A stretch of 6,839 nt of DNA, from contig CAIYWM010000415.1 in assembly GCA_903929895.1 (NCBI GenBank), forward strand, positions 1 to 6,839, read 5' to 3'. The position numbers and the translations under genes are program-made. The DNA is from an uncultured Alphaproteobacteria bacterium. GTDB lineage: Bacteria > Pseudomonadota > Alphaproteobacteria > Reyranellales > Reyranellaceae. Under the pieces are notes generated by a model that saw nothing but the letters and a program-made list of their open reading frames with translations, ran no database searches and had not been told where the DNA came from. Shown here piece by piece: positions 1-6,792 of the stretch. The first letter of the stretch is position 1. Each line of letters begins with the position of its first letter.

Positions 1-1077
1 CGCATGCCGCATCTGCTGATCGGCGGCACCACCGGCTCGGGCAAGTCGGTGGCGGTCAACACCATGATCCTGTCGCTGCTGTACCGGCTGACGCCGAACC
101 AGTGCCGCTTCATCATGATCGATCCGAAGATGCTGGAACTCAGCGTCTACCAGGACATCCCGCATCTTCTGACGCCCGTCGTCACCGAGCCGCGCAAGGC
201 GATCGTGGCGCTGAAGTGGGTCGTGCGCGAGATGGAAGACCGCTATCGCGCCATGAGCGCGGTCGCGGTGCGCAACATCGCGGGCTACAACGAGAAGCTC
301 GCCGAGACGGCGCGCAAGGGCGGGGTGCTGACCCGCAAGGTCCAGACCGGCATCGATCCCGAGACGCGAAAGCCCACCTTCGAAGACGAGGAGATGGACC
401 TGACGCCGCTGCCCTTCATCGTCGTCATCATCGACGAGATGGCCGACCTGATGCTGGTCGCGGGCAAGGAGATCGAGGCGACCGTGCAGCGCCTCGCGCA
501 GATGGCGCGCGCCGCCGGCATCCACGTGGTGATGGCCACCCAGCGTCCGTCGGTCGACGTCATCACCGGCACCATCAAGGCCAATTTTCCCACCCGGATC
601 TCCTTCCAGGTGACGTCCAAGATCGACAGCCGCACCATCCTGGGCGAACAGGGCGGCGAGCAGCTGCTGGGCCAGGGCGACATGCTCTACATGGCCGGGG
701 GCGGCAAGATCGCCCGTGTCCACGGCCCGTTCGTCAGCGACGGCGAGGTCGAGGAGGTGGTCCGCCACCTGCGGGCCCAGGCCGCGCCGGCCTACATCGA
801 GTCGGTCACCGACGATCCCGACGGCGAGGGCTCGGGGACCGGGCTGCCGGGCGATGCCGATGACGGCGAGAGCGACCAGCTCTACGACCAGGCCATCGCC
901 CTGGTCGCCCGCGAGCGCAAGTGCAGCACGTCTTTCATCCAACGTTACCTCCAGATCGGCTATAACAGGGCCGCCCGCATCGTCGAGCGCATGGAGCGCG
1001 AGGGCGTGGTCAGCTCCGCCAACCATGTCGGCAAGCGCGAAGTCCTGGCCCGCGACATCGACGACCGGGAACGCTGA
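1..1077 (+). CDS. ftsK: DNA translocase FtsK, C-terminal part (5' end outside window)
   Basis: FtsK is a hexameric, ATP-driven double-stranded DNA pump at the division septum. It moves chromosome ends and activates XerCD recombination at dif. The frame is open from base 1 (an Arg codon before the Met at base 4), so the N-terminal membrane domain, linker and alpha domain lie upstream. Counting that Met as 1, Walker [10 protein letters not shown] is at 7-15, and Walker B ends in IIDEMADL at 142-149 with the Asp-Glu pair at 144-145. The highly conserved stretch [19 protein letters not shown] begins at 180, and [18 protein letters not shown] ends at 230. An acidic, Gly-rich linker (about 268-290) leads to the winged-helix gamma domain (about 291-350), which in this family reads KOPS polarity sequences and contacts XerD. 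The C-terminus looks intact and no lesion is visible. The wording of the motor matches alphaproteobacterial FtsK. Assignment is very secure; only the missing 5' part is unknown. Confidence 0.96.
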   Translation, partial: RMPHLLIGGTTGSGKSVAVNTMILSLLYRLTPNQCRFIMIDPKMLELSVYQDIPHLLTPVVTEPRKAIVALKWVVREMEDRYRAMSAVAVRNIAGYNEKLAETARKGGVLTRKVQTGIDPETRKPTFEDEEMDLTPLPFIVVIIDEMADLMLVAGKEIEATVQRLAQMARAAGIHVVMATQRPSVDVITGTIKANFPTRISFQVTSKIDSRTILGEQGGEQLLGQGDMLYMAGGGKIARVHGPFVSDGEVEEVVRHLRAQAAPAYIESVTDDPDGEGSGTGLPGDADDGESDQLYDQAIALVARERKCSTSFIQRYLQIGYNRAARIVERMEREGVVSSANHVGKREVLARDIDDRER

Positions 1078-1103
1078 ACGTCCCGTCTGACCGAGGGGCG
1101 AAC

Positions 1104-1108
1104 GAGGT
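1104..1108 (+). promoter_or_regulatory. Candidate ribosome binding site for pqiB
   Basis: GAGGT lies 3 bases before the ATG at 1112, which is a tight spacing. A second purine run, GAGGGG at 1093-1098, lies 13 bases upstream and is rather far. One or both may guide initiation. The 34-bp gap after ftsK shows no recognisable terminator or promoter, so readthrough from ftsK is possible. Confidence 0.45.
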
Positions 1109-1111
1109 AGG

Positions 1112-2848
1112 ATGACAGATCAAGCCCCGCCCGGATCGATTTCCGGGACCCCGGCCGCGAAGCCTCCTGGTGCGCAGAGCGCCGTCGGGGCGGCTTCGGT
1201 TCGACGCCGCCGCCGTTTCCCGCTGGTCTGGCTGGTGCCCATCGCGACGGCGCTGATTGCCGGATGGCTGGCGTGGGACGCCTTCTCCAAGCGCGGTCCC
1301 GTGATCACCGTGTCCTTCGACACGGCCGCCGGCCTTACGGCCGGCCAGTCGCAGCTCAAGTATCGCAATGTCGTCATGGGGACGGTGAAGACCATCACCA
1401 TTCCGCCCGACCTGTCGAAGGTGCTGGTGACGATCGAGACGGTGAAGGAAGCCGAGCCGCTGCTCACCGACAAGACGATCTTCTGGGTGGTGAAGCCGCA
1501 GCTCTTCGCCGGCAACATCTCCGGCCTCGAGACCATCCTGTCCGGCTCCTACATCGGCATGCGTCCGTCAACCGAACCGGGCACCGACAAGCGCGACTTC
1601 GTGGGCCAGGAGGATCCGCCGATCCTGCAGGCCTCGGTGAAGGGCACCACGTTCCGGCTCGATTCGCGTCGGCTGGGCTCGATCAGCCTCGGCGCCCCGA
1701 TCTTCTTCCGCGACATCGAGGTCGGCACCGTGCTGGGCTGGGATCTGCACGATCTCGCCAGCCGCGTCGCCATCCATGCCTTCGTGCGCGCGCCCTACGA
1801 CCGCTACGTGCGCAACGACTCGAACTTCTGGAACGCCTCGGGCCTGTCGATCTCGCTCGGCGCCGATGGCGTCAACATCGAGATGGAATCGCTACGCGCC
1901 ATCCTGCTGGGCGGCATCGCCTTCGATACGGCGCACGATTCGACGGCGCCGATCAGCCCGCCCGGCCAGCGCTTCCAGCTCTACACCAACATCGAGGAAG
2001 CCAAGTCGGCGGGATTCGGCCAGCAGATCAAGCTGATCTCCTATTTTCCGGGCTCGGTCGCCGGGGTGACGGTCGGCGCCGAAGTCCGGTTTCACGGCCT
2101 GAAGATCGGCGAGGTCACGCGCGTCGGGCTGGTCTACGATCCGAAGACCGACCGCGTGGTCGCGCCGGTCCATTATCGGGTCGAGGCCGGCCGGGTCAGC
2201 AACCTTGCAAAGGCGCAGGGGATGGAACCCATCAACGTCGCCGAGGAGATGATCAAGCGTGGACTGCGCGCCACGCTGCAGGCGCCGAGCCTGATCAGCC
2301 CGCAGAAGGTCATATCGCTGGAGGTCGTGCCCGGCGCCCCGGGGGGCGAGCTCACCGAGGAAGGCGGTCACTATGTCATTCCGGCCGCCGAAGTCGGCGG
2401 CTTCGACAGCATCACGGCATCGGCCAGCGAACTCTTGAGCAAGATCAACCGCATCGACTTCGACAAAATCGGCAACAGCCTGGTCAGCGCCTCCACCGGA
2501 ATCGACCAGATGGTGAACGGGCCGCAGATCAAGACGACCCTGGCGGCGCTGGAAAAGGCCATGATCGACGTCCAGGACATCGTCCGGAAGCTCGACGTCG
2601 ACGGTACGCCGGCGCTCAAACGCCTGCCGGCGATCGCCGCGCAATTCCAGGACGCCGTCACCAAGGCCAATCGCCTGATCGGCTCCGTCGAGAAAGGCTA
2701 CGGCGACACATCGAAGTTCAACCGCGAACTCGACCGCCTGCTGCCGCAGCTCACCGACGCCGCGCGCTCGATCCGAGCCCTGGCCGATCTTCTGTCGCGT
2801 CAACCCGAGGCCCTGATCAAGGGCCGCACCAGCACGGGCAAGGAATGA
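1112..2848 (+). CDS. pqiB: PqiB-type MCE-domain protein, intermembrane transport
   Basis: This 578-residue protein matches the PqiB architecture. A short Pro/Ala-rich cytosolic N-terminus ends in an RRRRR patch (31-35), followed by one transmembrane helix (about 36-57) and three MCE domains (about 63-155, 178-272 and 287-407). Each MCE copy shows the usual G-x-V / G-x-x-I strand pattern, such as LKYRNVVMGTVKTI, IFFRDIEVGTVLGW and VRFHGLKIGEVTRV. A long helical, coiled-coil-prone tail (about 430-565) ends in SRQPEALIKGR, a C-terminal motif common in MCE proteins. Three MCE domains and the length fit PqiB (E. coli form about 546 aa); MlaD has one domain and LetB/YebT seven. In the family, PqiB hexamers stack MCE rings and extend a coiled-coil needle across the periplasm to carry lipid-like cargo. 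The ATG at 1112 puts the Arg patch and membrane helix in the expected place. The stop overlaps the start of pqiC. The family is certain; the cargo is not shown by sequence. Confidence 0.93.
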   Translation: MTDQAPPGSISGTPAAKPPGAQSAVGAASVRRRRRFPLVWLVPIATALIAGWLAWDAFSKRGPVITVSFDTAAGLTAGQSQLKYRNVVMGTVKTITIPPDLSKVLVTIETVKEAEPLLTDKTIFWVVKPQLFAGNISGLETILSGSYIGMRPSTEPGTDKRDFVGQEDPPILQASVKGTTFRLDSRRLGSISLGAPIFFRDIEVGTVLGWDLHDLASRVAIHAFVRAPYDRYVRNDSNFWNASGLSISLGADGVNIEMESLRAILLGGIAFDTAHDSTAPISPPGQRFQLYTNIEEAKSAGFGQQIKLISYFPGSVAGVTVGAEVRFHGLKIGEVTRVGLVYDPKTDRVVAPVHYRVEAGRVSNLAKAQGMEPINVAEEMIKRGLRATLQAPSLISPQKVISLEVVPGAPGGELTEEGGHYVIPAAEVGGFDSITASASELLSKINRIDFDKIGNSLVSASTGIDQMVNGPQIKTTLAALEKAMIDVQDIVRKLDVDGTPALKRLPAIAAQFQDAVTKANRLIGSVEKGYGDTSKFNRELDRLLPQLTDAARSIRALADLLSRQPEALIKGRTSTGKE

Positions 2849-3435
2849 CCAGCACTCGCCTCGGCCGCCGTCAGTTCGGCCTCCTCGCCCTCCCGGTCCT
2901 CGCCGCGCCGGCGCTCCAGGCCTGCGGTTCCTCGCCGGAACCCGTCCTCTACACGCTGGCGGTGCGGCCGGGCCCGGTCCTGACGCGGGGACCGCGAATC
3001 GTGCAGGTCCGTGATGTCGGCCTGCCGGGTTATCTCGACCGCAAGGAGATCGTCCGCTCGACGGACGACCTGAAGCTCGACGTCCGCGCGAACGCCTGGT
3101 GGGGTGAACCGCTCGGCGGCATGCTGGGACGGACCATCGTGCTGGAACTCTCGCAGCGCCTGCCGGGCAGCCAGATCTACAGCGAGTCCGGTTCGATCAC
3201 GATGGATCCCTACGCCACGGTCGGCATCGACTTCCAGCGCTTCGACGCCGACAAGGCCGGTACCGTCATCCTGCTGGCGCAGGTCGCCATCCAGTTCAAC
3301 CGGCCGACCCGAACGGCCTCACGCAACTTCTCGATCTCGAAGCCGGTACCGACGGCAGACACGCCGGGCCATGTCGCCGCCATGAGCGACGCACTCGGCG
3401 AGCTGTCGGACGGCGTCGCGACGCTGCTTCAGTAG
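2845..3435 (+). CDS. pqiC: PqiC-type lipoprotein (ABC-type transport auxiliary lipoprotein family)
   Basis: This 196-residue protein starts at an ATG overlapping the pqiB stop (ATGA). An upstream extension of the frame exists, but it only shadows pqiB. The N-terminus is a signal peptide: Arg-rich start, hydrophobic core (about 11-24), and a lipobox-like LQAC with the predicted lipidated Cys at 27. The mature part has the family pattern: YTLAVRPG near 36, VQVRDVGLPGYLDRKEIVR at 53-71 and ANAWWGEPLGGML at 82-94. The C-terminal helix (HVAAMSDALGELSDGVATLL) is also typical of PqiC/YmbA-like proteins. In E. coli, PqiC is an outer-membrane lipoprotein that docks the distal end of the PqiB needle, and position directly after pqiB supports the same role here. 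Two features are odd. Twin Arg at 8-9 followed by Gln-Phe resembles a Tat motif, and Gln at lipobox -2 is atypical. An MlaA-type or ABC-auxiliary lipoprotein of another MCE system is less likely given the neighbours. Confidence 0.87.
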   Translation: MTSTRLGRRQFGLLALPVLAAPALQACGSSPEPVLYTLAVRPGPVLTRGPRIVQVRDVGLPGYLDRKEIVRSTDDLKLDVRANAWWGEPLGGMLGRTIVLELSQRLPGSQIYSESGSITMDPYATVGIDFQRFDADKAGTVILLAQVAIQFNRPTRTASRNFSISKPVPTADTPGHVAAMSDALGELSDGVATLLQ

Positions 3436-3439
3436 CGCC

Positions 3440-4804
3440 ATGCTGCGGGCCTTCGCCGTCCCACGCGACCCGGGTCCCCTGGTGACGGCGCCGCAGCTGC
3501 GCGAATGTCATGGCTGCGGCCTGTTCCAGATCGTGCCGGCGATGGCAGCCAACATGCGCTCCGACTGCGAGCGCTGCGGCACGCAGCTGCGGGCCACGCG
3601 TGCCGACCCGACGGGGCGTTGCCTGGCGCTTACCTTCGCCTCGCTGGTGCTGTTCGCCGTCCTGTGGCTTGCGATGCTGATGAAGGTCTCGACCGCGGGC
3701 ATCGTGCACGAGACCACGATCCTCTCTGGACCTGCCGAGCTGGTCCGCCACGGTCTGTGGCCCCTGGCCATCGCCGTGTCGATCACCACGGCGTTCGCGC
3801 CGCTCATCAAGTTCGCCGGCACCCTCTACGTGCTGATCGGCCTGCGCATGCGGACCCTGCCGCCCAACCTGCGCGGCGTCTTCATCCTCGCCCGGCGCAT
3901 GGGCACCTGGGCGATGCTCGAGGTGCTGCTGCTGGGCGTGTTCGTGGCCTACACCAAGCTGGGCGACCTCGTGACGATCCAGCTCGGACCGGCGGTCTAT
4001 GCGCTCGCGATCCTCACCGTCGTGATCGTCTGGGCCGAGCTCGCGCTCGATCCGCAGGCGGTTTGGGAGGAGATCGAACGCCGCGGCCAGACTCACGCGC
4101 CGATGCCGCCGGTCGCGCCGCTGGAGTACAGGCCGGGTGCCGCCGGCTGCGAGCAATGCAAACTCGTCTGCATTCCCGCCGAGCATGACGGGCGTTGCCC
4201 GCGCTGCGGTGCCCGCGTGCACGAACGCAAGCCCGACAGTCTCAACCGCACTCTTTCCCTCGCCCTTGCGGGTGCCGTGCTTTACATCCCGGCCAACGTC
4301 TATCCGGTGCTGACGGTGATCCAGCTGGGCTCCGGCGAACCCAGCACCATCATGGGCGGCGTCGAGGAACTGGTCTCGTCCAAGATGTATCCGCTGGCGC
4401 TGCTGGTGTTCTTCGCCAGCGTGCTGGTGCCGCTGTTCAAGCTCATCGGCCTGCTCGGCATGATCTCGGTGACGTCGCTGCCCGGCACGGCGGAGACAGC
4501 GGGCGTGTTCCTGCGCCAGCGCACGCGGCTCTACTTCATCGTCGCCTGGATCGGGCGCTGGTCGATGGTCGACATCTTCATGGAGTCGTTGCTGGGGGCG
4601 CTCGTGCAGTTCGGGCGCGCCGTGACCATCGACCCCGGCATGGGCGCGCTCGCCTTCTGTGCCGTGGTCATTGTCACGATCTTTGCGGCCGAAGCCTTCG
4701 ATCCGCGTCTCATGTGGGACGCCGCCGCCCGCAATCCCCATCGACAGGGCCGGCCGCACGCGGCCCTGCCCGGGGGTGCGCCCGGGGCGCTCCAGACGGG
4801 CTGA
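3440..4804 (+). CDS. pqiA: PqiA-type inner-membrane protein with two zinc-ribbon-like modules
   Basis: PqiA is the polytopic inner-membrane partner of PqiB and is thought to pass cargo into the PqiB channel. This 454-residue protein shows the internal duplication of the family. Module 1 has paired cysteines C23/C26 and C43/C46 (ECHGC, DCERC), then about four hydrophobic segments within 62-202. Module 2 has C237/C240 and C253/C256, plus an extra C244, then four more segments within 270-420. Module 2 keeps the signature YIPANVYPVL (282-291), GRWSMVDIF (372-380) and AFDPRLMWD (419-427). Module 1 has the parallel GTWAMLEVL (155-163) and ALDPQAVWE (202-210), but lacks the PANxxP element. The first ATG, 4 bp after the pqiC stop, leaves 22 residues before the first Cys pair. 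No strong Shine-Dalgarno is seen, so coupling to pqiC translation is likely. Gene order is B-C-A here, whereas E. coli has A-B-C. Assignment is secure; metal binding is inferred from the Cys pattern. Confidence 0.92.
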   Translation: MLRAFAVPRDPGPLVTAPQLRECHGCGLFQIVPAMAANMRSDCERCGTQLRATRADPTGRCLALTFASLVLFAVLWLAMLMKVSTAGIVHETTILSGPAELVRHGLWPLAIAVSITTAFAPLIKFAGTLYVLIGLRMRTLPPNLRGVFILARRMGTWAMLEVLLLGVFVAYTKLGDLVTIQLGPAVYALAILTVVIVWAELALDPQAVWEEIERRGQTHAPMPPVAPLEYRPGAAGCEQCKLVCIPAEHDGRCPRCGARVHERKPDSLNRTLSLALAGAVLYIPANVYPVLTVIQLGSGEPSTIMGGVEELVSSKMYPLALLVFFASVLVPLFKLIGLLGMISVTSLPGTAETAGVFLRQRTRLYFIVAWIGRWSMVDIFMESLLGALVQFGRAVTIDPGMGALAFCAVVIVTIFAAEAFDPRLMWDAAARNPHRQGRPHAALPGGAPGALQTG

Positions 4805-4810
4805 CCCGTC
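4795..4810 (+). other. Hairpin across the pqiA stop codon, weak terminator candidate
   Basis: GACGGG and CCCGTC form a perfect 6-bp stem around a CTGA loop that contains the last base of the Gly codon and the pqiA TGA. A further 7-bp stem, CAGGGCC/GGCCCTG, lies just upstream at 4745-4768 inside the gene. The nearest T-run, TTTT at 4831-4834, is 20 bases past the stem, so this is not a standard intrinsic terminator. It may be a weak 3' end structure or a chance result of high GC. Confidence 0.25.
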
Positions 4811-4865
4811 CACACGGTTCGACGGCTGACTTTTCTGCTGAGCGGATAGCGCTGCCGGCACTGGA

Positions 4866-4894
4866 TTGACTCGCTCTGGCCGGAATGTCCTAAT
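4866..4894 (+). promoter_or_regulatory. Putative sigma70-type promoter for the ABC importer operon
   Basis: TTGACT at 4866-4871 matches the -35 consensus at 5 of 6 bases. With 17 bp spacing, CCTAAT at 4889-4894 matches -10 at 4 of 6. The stretch from about 4891 to 4917 is clearly more AT-rich than the surrounding DNA, as expected for a promoter. It lies in the only real intergenic gap and points toward the binding-protein gene. Transcription would start near 4901, giving a leader of about 55 bases. Prediction by eye only. Confidence 0.5.
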
Positions 4895-4944
4895 GTCATA
4901 ACAATAGAAGAATCGACACCACAAGGCGTCGGTCGGAACATTCC
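4882..4944. repeat. Short inverted and direct repeats in the importer leader
   Basis: GGAATGT at 4882-4888 is the exact reverse complement of ACATTCC at 4938-4944, with 49 bases between. In addition, AATGTC occurs twice with an 8-bp period (4884-4889 and 4892-4897), straddling the proposed -10 box. Repeats this short can arise by chance, but their position around the promoter makes an operator conceivable. No known regulator motif is recognised. Confidence 0.25.
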
Positions 4945-4946
4945 CT

Positions 4947-4954
4947 GGGAGGGA
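4947..4954 (+). promoter_or_regulatory. Strong Shine-Dalgarno for the substrate-binding protein
   Basis: GGGAGGGA sits just before the ATG at 4958, at good spacing (5 bases from the GGGAGG core). It is the strongest ribosome site in the window and supports this start. It lies in the loop and 3' arm of a short inverted repeat, TTCCC/GGGAA (4941-4945 and 4951-4955), so a weak hairpin could partly cover it. Confidence 0.75.
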
Positions 4955-4957
4955 ACG

Positions 4958-5944
4958 ATGAGGGCTTTAAAGGCTGCCATCCGCACGTTCGCGTTCGCAT
5001 CTCTCGGCTTGCTGTCGGTAGCGACGGCGCGCGCCGAGGAGATCGTCGTCACCCACTACGGCTCGCTGCTCTATGGCGTGCCCTACGCCATCGCGATGGA
5101 GAAGGGCTACTTCAAGGAAGCCGGCGTCGACATCACCGGCATCCTGACCTCGAAGGGCGGCGGAACCAGTGTCCGCAACATGATGGCGGGCGACACGCTG
5201 TTCGCCGAGGTGGCGCTGCCGGCGGCCCTTGCGGCGATCAAGGAAGGCTTCAACATCAAGATCATCAGCGGCGGCACCAACGGCCGCAGCGCCTTCTGGG
5301 TGACCCGCGTGGGTGAGGCGATCGACAAGCCGGCCGACCTGAAGGGCAAGCGTTTCGTCTATTCACGGCCGAAGTCGGTCAGCGAGGCGATCACGCTCTC
5401 CGCGCTGAAGTCCTGGGACATCACGGCGGCCGATGTAAAGATGGTCGCCATCGGCGATTTCGGTGCGGGCCTGACGGCGCTCGAACACAACAAGGTCGAC
5501 GTCGCCATCATTCCCGAGCCGATCTACTCCCAGAAGGAGAAGGCCGGCACCAAGTACAAGACGCTGGGATGGATCGACGAGAAGCTGCCGGCCTATGCCC
5601 AGACGGTCGGCATCGCGACCGACGAGACCATCGCCAAGAAGGGTGCCCAGCTGAAGGCAGTGATCGAGGCGCGGCGCAAGGGCGTCGAGTTCCTGCAGGC
5701 CAATCCGAAGGAGGCCGCGCAGATCGTGGCCAAGGCCTACAACCTGCCGCTCGACGTCGTGACCAACGCCATCGCCAACGTCACGAAGATGAATCCGACC
5801 TGGTGGGGCACGGGTCAGCTCGAGATGCCGCTGATGCAGTCGATGGCCGATGCGCTGGGATCGGTCGGCGCGCTGCAGCTGCCCGTCGACTGGAAGGCCG
5901 CCACCGATCCGCAGTTCGCCCCCGCCGCGGCGAAGACGCAATGA
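4958..5944 (+). CDS. ABC transporter substrate-binding protein, NitT/TauT (SsuA/NMT1-like) family
   Basis: This 328-residue protein should be exported to the periplasm, bind a small solute and deliver it to the membrane permease. A classical Sec signal peptide is present: basic start MRALKAAIRT, hydrophobic core (about 11-22) and an ARA cleavage site before E27. The mature protein has the periplasmic-binding-protein type II layout of the NMT1/SsuA/TauA group. The first strand leads into YGSLLYGVPYAIAMEKGYF (34-52), then EAGVDI, GGGTSVRNMMAGD (67-79), a lobe crossover at PADLKGKRF (125-133), GAGLTALEHNKVDVAII (169-185) and a helical C-terminal half. Length fits the family. It is preceded by its own promoter and strong RBS, and its stop overlaps the next gene by 4 bp. 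Members bind sulfonates, taurine, nitrate, bicarbonate, pyrimidine precursors, aromatic acids and others. The substrate here cannot be named from sequence. The family call is firm. Confidence 0.9.
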   Translation: MRALKAAIRTFAFASLGLLSVATARAEEIVVTHYGSLLYGVPYAIAMEKGYFKEAGVDITGILTSKGGGTSVRNMMAGDTLFAEVALPAALAAIKEGFNIKIISGGTNGRSAFWVTRVGEAIDKPADLKGKRFVYSRPKSVSEAITLSALKSWDITAADVKMVAIGDFGAGLTALEHNKVDVAIIPEPIYSQKEKAGTKYKTLGWIDEKLPAYAQTVGIATDETIAKKGAQLKAVIEARRKGVEFLQANPKEAAQIVAKAYNLPLDVVTNAIANVTKMNPTWWGTGQLEMPLMQSMADALGSVGALQLPVDWKAATDPQFAPAAAKTQ

Positions 5945-6792
5945 TCGCGGGGGCGCCGCGGCTGGCGTCGGTAGGGAGCGAGGCCGCGCACACGGTCCAT
6001 GCGCGTCTCGAGGGTGTGACGCGCGTCTACCCACCACGGGCGGGACATGGCGAGGTCCACGCGCTGGGCCCGATCTCCTTCAACCTCAGGGCCGGAGAGT
6101 TCTTCAGCGTCGTCGGACCGTCCGGATGCGGCAAGTCGACCCTGCTCGACGTGCTGTCGGGCCTCGCCGTTCCGTCGGCCGGCACGGTCGAGTTCGAGGG
6201 CAAGCCGGTGCGCGGCGAAGTGCCGGACGGCGTCGGCGTCGTGTTCCAGGAGGATGCGAGCTTTCCCTGGCTCACCGTCGAGGACAATGTCGCCTTCGGC
6301 CTGCGGCGAGCCGGCGTCGATGCCGCCGAAAGCCAGCGAAGGGTCGATTTCGCCGTCGGATTCATGGGGCTGCGCGACTTTCGCCGCGCCTATCCCAGCC
6401 AGCTGTCCGGCGGCATGCGCCAGCGCGTCTGCATCGCGCGCACGCTGGTCATGCAGCCGCGGCTGATCCTGCTCGACGAGCCGTTCGGCGCGCTTGACCA
6501 GCAGACTCGCCTGCTGATGGGCGACGAGCTGCTGCGGCTGTGGCGCGAAACCTCGGCCACGGTGCTTCTGATCACCCATGCGCTCGACGAGGCCAACCTG
6601 CTATCGGACCGTATCGGTGTGATGTCGGCCCGGCCGGGCCGTTTCCTCGACATCGTCGAAACCGGCTGGCCGCGCGACCGCGATTCCCGCCTGGCCGAGC
6701 GGGCCGATTTCGGCGCGGTGACCTCGCGCCTCTGGTCCTATCTGCGCGGTGAATCGCTGCGGGCCCTGGTGCAGGGGACGGCGGCGCGATGA
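5941..6792 (+). CDS. ABC transporter ATP-binding protein, NitT/TauT (SsuB/TauB-like) family
   Basis: This 283-residue cytoplasmic ATPase should power the importer. All nucleotide-binding motifs are intact: Walker A GPSGCGKST (59-67), Q-loop Gln103 in VVFQEDASFPWLT, signature LSGGMRQR (155-162), Walker B LILLDEP (175-181), D-loop GALD (183-186) and switch His213 in LLITHALDEA. The PWLTVEDNVAFGL run after the Q-loop is typical of SsuB/TauB/nitrate-type ATPases. The chosen ATG overlaps the stop of the binding-protein gene (ATGA), implying translational coupling. No good Shine-Dalgarno precedes it. An earlier extension of the frame only shadows the binding-protein gene. About 20 residues precede the first core strand (HARLEGVTRVY), so an internal start is possible but no better candidate Met exists. 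The stop overlaps the next start in the same way. The family is secure; the substrate is unknown. Confidence 0.93.
   Translation: MIAGAPRLASVGSEAAHTVHARLEGVTRVYPPRAGHGEVHALGPISFNLRAGEFFSVVGPSGCGKSTLLDVLSGLAVPSAGTVEFEGKPVRGEVPDGVGVVFQEDASFPWLTVEDNVAFGLRRAGVDAAESQRRVDFAVGFMGLRDFRRAYPSQLSGGMRQRVCIARTLVMQPRLILLDEPFGALDQQTRLLMGDELLRLWRETSATVLLITHALDEANLLSDRIGVMSARPGRFLDIVETGWPRDRDSRLAERADFGAVTSRLWSYLRGESLRALVQGTAAR

Noticed and set aside
1892..2803. Reverse-strand open frame (303 codons) opposite pqiB
   Set aside because: Low-complexity Arg/Asp/Leu composition, no recognisable family, and full overlap with conserved MCE domains. Treated as a shadow.
1264..2844. Upstream extension of the pqiC frame
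   Set aside because: The 527 codons before the ATG at 2845 are Arg/His/Pro-rich shadow sequence of pqiB. The lipoprotein signal peptide begins exactly at 2845.
4745..4790. Nested GC-rich hairpins near the end of pqiA as an intrinsic terminator
   Set aside because: Stems CAGGGCC/GGCCCTG and CCCGGG/CCCGGG are real, but they lie within the coding region and have no T-run after them. GC-rich repeats of this size are expected by chance here.
3296..4924. Long reverse-strand open frame (542 codons) opposite pqiA
   Set aside because: Its translation is rich in Arg, His, Gln, Gly and Asp with no domain or membrane pattern, and it lies antisense to a clearly conserved pqiA. This is the usual stop-poor shadow of a high-GC gene.
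5569..5940. Upstream extension of the ATPase frame
   Set aside because: It overlaps the conserved C-terminal half of the binding protein in another frame. The ATGA start at 5941 gives a normal-length ATPase.
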